A stretch of DNA of 64,000 nt from Epiperipatus broadwayi (lineage: Eukaryota > Onychophora > Udeonychophora > Euonychophora > Peripatidae), in the NCBI GenBank assembly GCA_028023455.1, contig JAQFVV010006215.1, forward strand, positions 1,188,580 through 1,252,579. The letters are read 5' to 3'. The notes beneath the pieces are model-generated. The model was not told the origin of the DNA. It worked only from the letters and a program-made list of their open reading frames with translations, and searched no databases. Of this stretch, positions 55,733-64,000 are shown piece after piece (position 1 is the stretch's first letter; each line of letters starts with the position of its first letter). A program made the position numbers and the translations under genes.

Positions 55733-56693
55733 CCTGGGTCTCATTTTACGTGATAGATAGGTTCCTCAGAAAACACGCGCAAACGAAATCACACAAAAAT
55801 AGATGTAACTTACCTTGAAAAAGGGGGAATACAGACTGTGATTTTTCAAAAATTGTGTAAAAGCAAAGCACCAATGTAAAATTACTTTAAAATTCGCGCA
55901 AAAAAAAATAAGGAAATAAAATATGACTAATAAAAAATTTCAAATTTGAAAAAAATTGATACAAGACAAACTTTTTTTTAACTATAATATTTAATTTTAT
56001 TCAAAACAATATATTTTTATGCATAATTTACAGTAATTTACATTTTTTATACACGTTTTAATTATTATCGCTATTTGCCGATAAACAGGTTCGTTTGCAA
56101 ACTGGTAAAAAATCAGATTCTTCACAAGAGGAAATACAACTAGCACCAGCATCACTCTCATGTTGTGTTAATGGTTTTCTGGTAACTACATAATTAGTAA
56201 TTAATCTAACAACTAAAAATTAAATTCTTATTTTTGTCTTTAATTTTTTAATTTTCAATTTTAATTGTGCCCACTGCTATTACTCATCTTTTAAAAATAA
56301 ACTTGCGGACACTAAATGATTAATAATTATGTTCTTTTTTAAAAAGCAAAAACAGAATGTGATTTAAAATGCAAAATTAACACACACAATATTTGAACAA
56401 ATTTACATTATAATCTTGTAAAATTTAATGTGTGTATACATAAAATGTGGAAATCATGATTTTAATTTCATTATTGCATAAAATCTTACTATTATAAAGC
56501 ACTGAAAATATTGAAATTACTAAGATGAAAGTCAAATTCCAATAATGTGCTATTACTTTCAATATGATGTAAGTGCGTGAAATTTATTATTTAAAGTAAT
56601 AGTGCATTATCGAAGTTCGACTTCCAGAGAAACATGAATCATGTAACTTCAAAATCACGTTAAATAAATCTGCGTAAAAAGAGACCCAGGTGT
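55733..56693. mobile_element. mariner/pogo-type non-autonomous DNA element, copy 2 (~960 bp)
   Basis: Ends TA-CACCTGGGTCTCATTTTACG and CGTAAAAAGAGACCCAGGTG-TA. Collinear with 51630-52937 but with internal deletions. The internal hairpin is at about 56525-56630. Confidence 0.78.
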
Positions 56694-56978
56694 ATTCCAC
56701 AAATAAAGTAGTAAGCTTATTATAGGTATTAAAAATAATTTTATATCTGTTTTTAATTCATTTTACATTACAATTCTTAAATATTAGAAAATAAGATCAT
56801 ATAATAAAACCTAAGAATTATACTTTGAAAACTTTTGTGACAGTTTTATGTAAATATATGTTTTGTAAATAATAATTAACTCTCAAAATAGAGATCTGTT
56901 AAATCTTATGAATTACAAAATCTGGATTATAAATAATTAAACGTAATTCTATAAATACTTTTACCTCTTTTTCTGTAT
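56694..56978. other. AT-rich spacer
   Basis: Nothing recognisable. Confidence 0.35.
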
Positions 56979-57604
56979 TAATTATAATAAATTAATAAAT
57001 CTTTGAACATTTAAAAAACAGAAAAGGCTTTTCATTAGTTTAAATATCTTTATTCTAGTTTAGTGCTTTCTATATTTCCAATGTCATAATGTTATCTTTA
57101 TGAATTAATTTAGCTAAAATCTAATATTATCTGTATTTGTTTATTGTCTATTGAATTTGCATAAAATTGAATATATATATATATTCAAATTTATGTAAAA
57201 GATGTTAGAGAGACCATTTTTTGGATAGAGAGATGTTAATTTCTTTTTTATTTAATATGTATGCACTGAAAGAAACAACCGAAAGAGAAATATTAAAGAC
57301 ACATAGACTATAGCCAAAGACAAATACACATTAAATAAAAAGAAGCTAACATCCCTATATCCAAAAAATGATCTCTCTAACATCTTTTACATATAAAAAA
57401 AACATTTAATTTTATGCAAATCCAACAAACAATAAACAAATAAAGATAATATTAAATTTTAACTAAATTAATTAATAAAGTTATGATTATGATACTGGAA
57501 GTATTGAAAGTACTAAGCTAGAATAAATATATTTAAACCAATGAAAGCTTTTTATGTTTTTTAAATGTTCAAACATTTATTAATTTATTACATATAATTA
57601 TATG
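56979..57604. mobile_element. Foldback element with ~280-bp arms
   Basis: Left arm (AAATTAATAAATCTTTGAAC, AAGGCTTTTCATT, CTAGTTTAGTGCTTTC, TTTATGCAAATT-type, GTAAAAGATGTTAGAGAGA, GATGTTA-CTTCTTT) is mirrored on the right to TTATTAATTTATTACATATAA. Centre near 57290. It abuts the family A array directly. Confidence 0.7.
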
Positions 57605-57711
57605 TAAGTATAGGGGATTTGAACTCATATTTTCAAGCACCCTTCAACTATCCACACTATCTCATATAACTGATACACATGACCACACACATGTAGAAAA
57701 GATAAATAATC

Positions 57712-57755
57712 ACCAATATCTGTATTTCATGCTAAACCAGCACTCATCAGTTGGT
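57712..57755 (-). ncRNA. Hammerhead ribozyme motif, family A, best older-subfamily copy
   Basis: ACCAA, CTGATGA (57744-57750), stem II GTGCT-GGTTT-AGCAT (G-T wobble at the base), GAAA (57725-57728), ATACAGAT, A, TTGGT. All invariant bases present; one mismatch breaks the stem III palindrome. Confidence 0.72.
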
Positions 57756-58187
57756 CCAGATTATCATCTCCCACACACATATATAATCAGTGCTCAGTTT
57801 ATATTAAGATAGCAAATCTTCATACTTTAATGGACATGCTTCAATCTATTCCAACCTCCAACTTTTCATCCATCCATATCATTGAAAATCTGATGATGAG
57901 AACCCAAATCCCATGCTGATGCCAATATTATTACCATGCTCATGTTGGCCTCAAGTCATTCTGATCCCTCATGTTTAGGACTATCCATTTAAATACATAG
58001 AAAATGGATGGGCAGGATACAAGCTTGGTGTGTAAATATTTGAAAATCAGGCACTCTTCACAAACATGGAAGCTTAATTGTAAGTATAGGGGATTTGAAC
58101 TCAGATTTTCAAGCACCCTTCAACTATCCACATTATCTCATACAACTGATACACATAACCACACACATGTAGAAAATATAAATAATC

Positions 58188-58231
58188 ACCAATATCTATA
58201 TTTTGTGCTAAACCAGCACTCATCAGTTGGT
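58188..58231 (-). ncRNA. Hammerhead-like motif, family A
   Basis: CTGATGA (58220-58226), stem II GTGCT-GGTTT-AGCAC fully paired, AAAA for GAAA, ATATAGAT, A, TTGGT. The other half of the evidence that the ancestral stem II was closed by G-C. Confidence 0.65.
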
Positions 58232-58360
58232 CCAGATTATCACCTCCCACACACATATATAATCAGTGCTCAGTTTATATTAAGATAGAAAATCTTCATA
58301 CTTTAATGGACAGGCTTCAATCCACTTCACCTTTCAACTTTTCAGCCATCCATATCATAT

Positions 58361-58916
58361 TATATGGTAAGTTATCTTTGGTAAATACCTCTAAAAAAGC
58401 ATAATTATTCTAATACACCAAAAATTGCATTGATCCAAAATTAAAGCATCTAATCAATTATGTTTCTAAAGGATATCTCTTTTTTTGGTTCTACAGAAAA
58501 TATTTTAAAAATAAACTCTGCAACTGAATGAAAATATTGATTATAGAATGTGAAATAGCTAACTGTTAACATGAAGAATTGTAGTGAATTTCTATCATCT
58601 ATAAGAAAATTCAAGGCTCATTAGGACAATTAATAAATGGGTACAAAAAAATGAAATGTTTTAAAGAATAAGAAAATAGACTGTTTCTTTATTATTGTAG
58701 TTACACTGAGGATTGGAAAAAAAATACTTTACTATGTAAAATATAAAATATTAAACTTCTAAATACAGTTTACTCTTCTTTTATATACCTATAACCAAAA
58801 TTATTAAATTTTAAATTGCATAAATAGTTTTACAATATCTCAAAATTGATAACATTTTTTCCATAAAAGAAATATCTTTTTAATATTTGCTATTCTTATC
58901 AAGTCTTTTTTTTTCT
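58361..58916. other. AT-rich spacer
   Basis: Nothing recognisable. Confidence 0.35.
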
Positions 58917-58990
58917 CATGTGTCATAGCATCAGCCAGGAAGCGAACCTGCTAACCTGGGACAACTACTTGGAAAGCAGCTGTTGCCAAT
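58917..58990 (-). mobile_element. tRNA-derived SINE, truncated
   Basis: Minus strand keeps GCAGCTGCTTTCCAAGTAG, GGTTCGCTTCC (B box) and GATGCTATGACACATGAG; the A box is missing. A short duplication (AGGTTAGC/AGGTTCGC) lies by the B box. Confidence 0.72.
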
Positions 58991-59438
58991 GCTTAATTCT
59001 GTTCAGCAATTTTTATCTTGTAATTATTCAAGTTATCCATAAAAAGAGATAATTTTAACCAATATTATTCATAGACATAATTATGGATTTATTATAATGT
59101 AATAATCACTTTTATGGATATGCAAATGTTTAATGGCACCAAGGTCTTTTGGGTCAAAATGCAATCTGGTATTTTATTAATTAATATTTAAATGCATGGG
59201 ATAGAATACTATTACAATAACTTTTGAATCAAGGGTTCTCTGTGCATAATTTTTTTTATTATATTAAGTGTTTCATATGTATATGCTGTTGTACAAAGTC
59301 TTTTCTGTCACATATAAAAAAATTTAAATAATTTATTGCTCAAGAATTTATAAGAAATTTGATTATTAGAAGCGACAGAACTGAATATCAATTCATGGAT
59401 CTTGAACCCCAGATTCTGCTCTAAACCAGGGCATTCCC
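58991..59438. other. AT-rich spacer
   Basis: Nothing recognisable. Confidence 0.35.
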
Positions 59439-59471
<33 letters not shown>

Positions 59472-59496
59472 CGCGTGTGTGCGTGTGTGTGTGTGT
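59439..59496 (+). repeat. TA/TG microsatellite
   Basis: A short TA run then a TG run interrupted by GCGC. Explains the His/Thr- and Cys/Val-rich ORFs on both strands. Confidence 0.9.
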
Positions 59497-59732
59497 AAAT
59501 GAAATATTCTCAATCCAAAGCACAAGACAAAACTTTTTTGAGAAAAGAAGGCGCCAGCTTCTCTTATCTCACTTTTTTTTTTATAGAGACATGTCTCATT
59601 TACTTTGGAAAGAAGGCATGAATATTTTTAATCAATTATATTACTTTTAAACTATTTCTTAAATAGATTTATATTATTTTAATTGACATTGGTGAATACA
59701 CATTGTCAATACCAACTCAAATAGTGAGATGT

Positions 59733-59967
59733 GTAAATATAAGACATTCTTAGTGATTAATATTATGTAATACATCGAGATTAATACTCAAACTATTGGT
59801 TTATTAAGTAAATGAAATACTCTCAATCTAAAATGCTCTCAATCAAAAAGGTTTATCTTATGATTTGGCCTGAGAATATTTTATTTATTTAATAAATCAC
59901 TAGTTTGAGTATTAATCTCAATGCATTACATAATAGGCACTGGGAATGTCTTATATTTATGTGTGTA
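59733..59967. repeat. Imperfect foldback
   Basis: AAATATAAGACATTCTTAGTG and AATACATCGAGATTAATACTC are mirrored at 59915-59967 around an AATGAAATACTCTCAATC centre. Confidence 0.6.
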
Positions 59968-60054
59968 TGTGATTATATTTTTATAATCTGCCATTATAAT
60001 TATTAATATATGATTTTTTTCTGCAGTATAGGCTTTTTCATACTTGCAATCCAA

Positions 60055-60265
60055 TCTGTAATATATAGGGGTTTGAACTCAGACTTTCACATGACCCTCA
60101 ACTATCCATGCTATCTCATATTGCCAACACACTTGATCAAACATGTGTTGAAAAGATAAATAATCACCTCTTTTTGACATGTGTGTGATCACATGTGTTA
60201 GCAATATGAGATATTGTGGATAGTTGAGGGTCATGTAAAAGTCTGAGTTCAAACCCTCTATATAT
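60055..60265. repeat. Family A terminal inverted pair without ribozyme
   Basis: TATAGGGGTTTGAACTCAGAC at the left is mirrored by GTCTGAGTTCAAACCCTCTAT at the right, joined at AATCACCTCTTT. Only the ~105-bp unit ends remain. Confidence 0.7.
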
Positions 60266-60799
60266 TATATAATTATTAATGTAAAAGAAATACAAATCAG
60301 AGTTTAAATTTAGTAAAATTTATTGCACTAAGTATACTTTCAATGCTTCTGCATCATATTCGTGACTAATCTGCTGAGAACATTAATTTTTTGCTGATTT
60401 GAATGCTATTTGATTTTTGGTTCATTATATAACTATTTTGCATAATAAAACACACCTCTTTTATTTTACATTAGTGATCATTTCTCTCTTCATTATATAT
60501 ACACACATATGCAAATAATTTTATTATATTATTATGATGGTAAATATTTATCAGCAAATGAAAGAACAGTGGTAGAGAATATTTTGAATCAAGAATACTG
60601 TGTTTGATAATATTGTGTGGTTTCAATATTTTAAAATTGGTATACATTACCTTTAGATGGCCGAAACATACATGCTCTGGCAAAATAATTTTGAACACTT
60701 TTTCCCCCAATTTTGTTACTTTTTCTGTAATTGTAAAAATGATACTTTGACAACATCTGTAGTTTTTAATATTTTAAATACAAGTATATATTACATACC
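60266..60799. other. AT-rich spacer
   Basis: Nothing recognisable. Confidence 0.35.
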
Positions 60800-60870
60800 T
60801 GGAGTGAATGGATGAAAGGAGCTTGAAAGTCTGTTCAAATCCCCTATATTATATATAATATCTGTAATTG
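60800..60870 (+). repeat. Family A terminal fragment
   Basis: GAGTGAATGGATGAAAGGAGC then TTGAAAGTCTGTTCAAATCCCC. Confidence 0.55.
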
Positions 60871-61049
60871 TAAACTTGGTTCGGTTCTTTGACAATATCT
60901 GTAGTTGTAAAGTTGATACTTTGACAAAATAATTATATGTATGCTATCTAGTGTTTGAAATCCATTCAGAGAACTCAAATAAAAATCGCATTAATTCTCG
61001 ATTAACTGCAATAAGGATATGGCAGGCATAAATCATGTAACACTTTTTA

Positions 61050-61250
61050 TGCCAGTAAATGAAATGTTAGATCTTCTAGCTATTCATGCAGAATCTTGGC
61101 ATTCATGGCAGTTGATGGAGGAACTTTAGTCTCTGGAATTGGCAATAAGATGGTTAGCAAGGAGATGGTTGCTAAAGAACAATCTCCTATGTCCGCATTA
61201 TAATGAACAGTGTTTACTGATGAGATATACTGAAAGTGCATATGGTGTTT
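61050..61250 (+). pseudogene. Possible Merlin/ISXO2-like transposase N-terminal remnant
   Basis: From the ATG at about 61056, one stop interrupts a ~60-codon stretch with SLELAIRWLARRWLLKNN followed by a C-x2-H...C segment (LCPHYNEQCLL). This has the order of the helix and zinc ribbon at the start of ISXO2/IS1016-type transposases. Frame decays after 61250. Short and tentative. Confidence 0.3.
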
Positions 61251-61477
61251 GATGTCAATGCAGATTACATAGATGCATGCAAAATGTAAGCTGAAATGGC
61301 AATTTGGTACCAGAAATGCCTTATTTTTGTCTTATCTGCAGGAATTTTCATTTAGGACTCTTTCCAATAGAGACACCATTTTTGTGGAAGTTATTATATG
61401 TATTGCTGAGAACTATGCTTTGTAGTTTGAAATTATTCTGCCAGAGGGTATATGACCCGTTAAAGGTAATAATATTA

Positions 61478-61722
61478 ACCATATAATTCTATAATTAAAA
61501 CACTTCCTCTTTTCTTTACAAAAACTTTATTTGTTGTATATATATCCACTTGTTCCAACGTTTCAACTATTTTTAGTCATTTTCAAGAGAGGCAAATCCT
61601 TGAAAATGACTATAAAGTAAAAATAGTTAAAACGTTGGAACAAGTGGATATATATATATATACAACAAATAAAGTTTTTGTAAAGAAAAGAGGAAGTGTT
61701 TTAATTATAGAATTATATGGTT
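61478..61722. mobile_element. Palindromic element (~245 bp), possible relic of a ribozyme-like family
   Basis: Arms AACCATATAATTCTATAATT... to ...CATTTTCAAG are mirrored almost perfectly around 61594. Near the centre, CTTGAAAATGACTA...TAGTT(G/A)AAACGTT has the stem and GAAAC of the CTGAAGA-type motif but the first block is lost. Confidence 0.65.
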
Positions 61723-62448
61723 ATATGTAATGTATATTTTGAAAAGAAAAAAGGATTGAGTGGTGATTAGAAACAGAAATAAATGGATTTGTAATAATAT
61801 TAACTTTAAAATTTATATTAATTTGAAATATAATTTTAGCTAATTTTATAAAAATAAAATGAAATAATCTTATTTTTTTTTTTTTTTTTTTTAAGAAATA
61901 TAAAAATGTATTTGAAAAATCTTTTTGAAATGTCACCCATGTTGTATTAATATTTATTTTGATAAAAACAATATATCCAAAACGAAATTATAGCATTATT
62001 TTCTATATCAACAATTTAACTCATACATATATATATAAACATGCTGGTGAGATTAATTTTGTTTGTAGTTATATGTTGGGCTATTTTCAGCATATAGTCT
62101 AATTGTTAAATGTTTTCTAGAAAAAATCAAATTTGATTAACTTTGAAATGTGTGGGCGGACAGCATTTCAGATTAGGATTATGTTAAATTGGTTAATTAA
62201 TAGCATTCAAAGAAGTCTGTGTAGCGATTAGTGTTCTTGCTTTTTTTTATGTTAGAAAAATATGTTTGTAAAACTAAAAGTAGTGAAAAAAGTACTTAGT
62301 TTTAAATTATTGCAAAAATCTTTGTTATAAACTTGAAGTCTTTCTCATATATATTTCTGCTTAAAATATGCTCATATTGTTGTTTAACCGCGTAATAACT
62401 TATAAATTTATCTTTCTTATTGTATTGCCAAATCCTTATAATATTAAC
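61723..62448. other. AT-rich spacer
   Basis: Nothing recognisable; contains a T22-like run at 61873-61894. Confidence 0.35.
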
Positions 62449-62665
62449 ATAATTTACTTTTGCTTCATATAATTACAACTCACTATTGACAGTTTCGATT
62501 GCTCCAGCAATCTTCTTCAGAACTATAACTTCTATACTTATATTTTCAAATTTTAACTGCTTGGTTATAATTTGAAATATAAGTAGAAGTTATCATTCAA
62601 AAGAAGATTGCTGGGGTAATACAAACCATCAATAGTGGGTTGTAATTATATGAAGCATTGTAAAA
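62449..62665 (-). mobile_element. Palindromic element with CTGAAGA-type ribozyme-like motif
   Basis: Arms 62455-62540 and 62580-62665 are inverted copies (ACTTTTGCTTCATATAATTAC and inverse). Minus strand of the left arm: CTGAAGA (62514-62520), A, stem II GATTGC-TGGA-GCAATC (6 bp), GAAA (62493-62496), CT, GTC (62488-62490). All hammerhead core words are present, but with one extra A before stem II and a poor stem I. The right arm copy is eroded. Confidence 0.55.
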
Positions 62666-63020
62666 GTAATAAAGAAAGTAAATGATATTAGTATTACATA
62701 ATAACTTCTTGCCAGAGAATAATGGTATGTTTGTGTTGAGCCTATCTTAATAAGTCATGGATATTAGTAAAATATTCACCAAAGCAATCTTGGATATAAT
62801 TCACATTTACAAATAGTATAGTTCTCACAGTGATTTTTTGCTAATGTGATCTTAGCAAATTCTTATACTCAAATTTGTGAATCAGATATCTCTTAGCATA
62901 CAAACTTTATATTTTATATAATATTTTGTATTTTTTTTATCATTATGTTGATTACTCTCTTCTAACATGATCTATTGTTATATATGTAAATAAATATTTC
63001 ATTTTGTCACACAATGATAT
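62666..63020. other. AT-rich spacer
   Basis: Nothing recognisable. Confidence 0.35.
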
Positions 63021-63131
63021 AATATTTTTTTTCCTTTTTTCATGTGTCAAAGCATCGGCCAGGAAGCAAACCTGGGACAACTGCTTGTAGGGCAGCTGTG
63101 CTAACCACTCGGCCACCAATACTTTTTCCTT
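63021..63131 (-). mobile_element. tRNA-derived SINE
   Basis: Minus strand: TGGCCGAGTGG A box, GGTTTGCTTCC (B-box-like), GATGCTTTGACACATG and an A6 tail. Flanks AATATTTTTTTTCC and AATACTTTTTCC look like an imperfect target duplication. Confidence 0.8.
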
Positions 63132-64000
63132 TCAAAATTGCATTTTTCAGAATTGCCTAATTCAATAGTCATGAATCTATTTAAGTGCATGTGTCAAAAA
63201 TTTACAAATAATATTTACTGAATTACTGACTTGGTGAGCAATTTTTTAGTAGGGGAAAAATTAATAGGAAATTAATTATTACAGAATTTTATTAAAATAA
63301 TTTTAATAATGTGGATAGAATTGCACAAAGATTAATTGCCATAAACATAAATTTTGGATAAAATGTTTGTGGCTATACACTAAATGTTAAATGCTTTATA
63401 TCATATTTTATTACTTTTAATAGTACATATACCAAGCTAAATTCACCAGTCACTCTTTGTCTTGTATAAAATTATTTTTTGAAAATAATAATTCACATAC
63501 ATAAATAGAAGAATAATAATATTGTAGCTGTCATTAGTGTTTTTGAAAAACTGAAAGTTCCAGAAAAATGTTAATGCCTTTTTACAGTATTTTTTTATTA
63601 CATTCAATAACTTTCAATCATGTCCAAATCATTTCTCAAATCATCAAGTTTGTTTTCATATAGAACTGAATTAAAAATCATTTGATATTGCAAATTCTAT
63701 ATTATTCAAATTCATCCAATCAAGAGTTTTTAAATTGTGAGTACCAATCGTGATTTTTCTTCAAATTGCCTGAACTGTGAAAATCTTAAAAACTTTGTTA
63801 ATCATCAATGGAATCACAGTAGAAAACTCTTGCACCGGTTTATCCTGATTTAATTTCTTGTTAGATTTTATATCTGTTACCAACTTTTCTGCATTTGGCA
63901 AATATTTAGATATTTAAAATAACATTATGATTAAAAAAATTTAACTCAGCTTCAAATGCTTTGATTAAATTAAACATAATAATTATTTTATTAACACCTT
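63132..64000. other. AT-rich spacer to window end
   Basis: Nothing recognisable. Confidence 0.35.

Larger units (their letters stand above)
57605..58360 (-). mobile_element. Family A head-to-tail array (476-bp period), older subfamily
   Basis: The TATAGGGGATTTGAACTCA landmark lies at 57609 and 58085, 476 bp apart. The first unit is complete and the second ends in the CAACTTTTCAGCCATCC block. Same subfamily as 23.6 kb, with the canonical GTGCT stem II. Confidence 0.82.

Noticed and set aside
59308-59650. ORFs with His/Thr or Cys/Val runs
   Set aside because: Translations of the TG microsatellite.
61873-61894. Long T run as a terminator
   Set aside because: Homopolymer in AT-rich DNA without an upstream transcribed unit that I can support.

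Overview
This window is very AT-rich, non-coding-looking DNA from a eukaryote, most likely an invertebrate animal. The signs are degenerate Penelope-like and RTE retrotransposons, tRNA-derived SINEs, mariner/pogo-type MITEs and long inter-repeat spacers. I cannot name the species from sequence alone; a mollusc or cnidarian would fit, but that is a guess. I found no convincing host gene, exon chain, rRNA, tRNA gene or CRISPR array. Almost every long ORF is a transposon remnant or a chance reading of a repeat.

The most striking content is a set of interspersed repeat families, each carrying a hammerhead-ribozyme-like motif. The recurring pattern is CTGANGA, a short stem-loop (stem II), GAAA, a tiny self-complementary stem III, a cleavage trinucleotide, and then a stem I closed by 5-6 bp, an internal loop and a further helix. 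Family A is the commonest, with about 20 full or partial copies. Three separate head-to-tail arrays of it have a near-constant period of about 474-476 bp (7.47-8.87 kb, 41.7-42.36 kb, 57.6-58.36 kb). Family B (1.9, 20.6, 22.2, 26.0, 33.0, 33.9 and 38.7 kb) occurs as ~217-bp monomers with 13-bp target-site duplications and as inverted dimers. Families C (28.3 kb) and E (3.4-4.3 kb) have the same design with different sequence. A looser variant, CTGAAGA plus one extra base before stem II, sits in palindromic elements at 21.4, 37.4 and 62.5 kb. This resembles the minimalist, dimer-forming hammerheads described in Penelope-like elements and the retrozyme class of non-autonomous retroelements. Two Penelope-like remnants with GIY-YIG endonuclease residues lie in the same window (0.13-0.65 kb and 36.2-37.3 kb), the second flanked by inverted long repeats.

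Layout: 0-5 kb, Penelope remnant, family A/B/E elements and small repeats; 4.7-7.4 kb, a large inverted-repeat element with internal tandem repeats; 7.5-9.1 kb, family A array; 9.1-13.9 kb, mostly plain AT-rich DNA with one SINE and one foldback element; 13.9-17.2 kb, a full-length RTE-clade LINE with an 11-bp target-site duplication and a broken ORF; 18.9-19.6 kb, the 3' end of another LINE; 20.6-29.5 kb, family A, B and C elements; 31.0 and 47.0 kb, 5'-truncated RTE copies; 32.9-39.1 kb, family B, A and Penelope pieces; 40.1-40.9 kb, a large foldback; 41.7-46.5 kb, more family A; 48.6-50.5 kb, foldbacks and an L1-like fragment; 51.6-52.9 and 55.7-56.7 kb, two copies of a TA-flanked MITE; 57-64 kb, foldbacks, the third family A array, SINEs and small palindromes.

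Functionally this is a graveyard of retroelements. The RTE machinery may have served the tRNA-derived SINEs. The Penelope-like machinery is a plausible but unproven source of mobilisation for the hammerhead-bearing elements.
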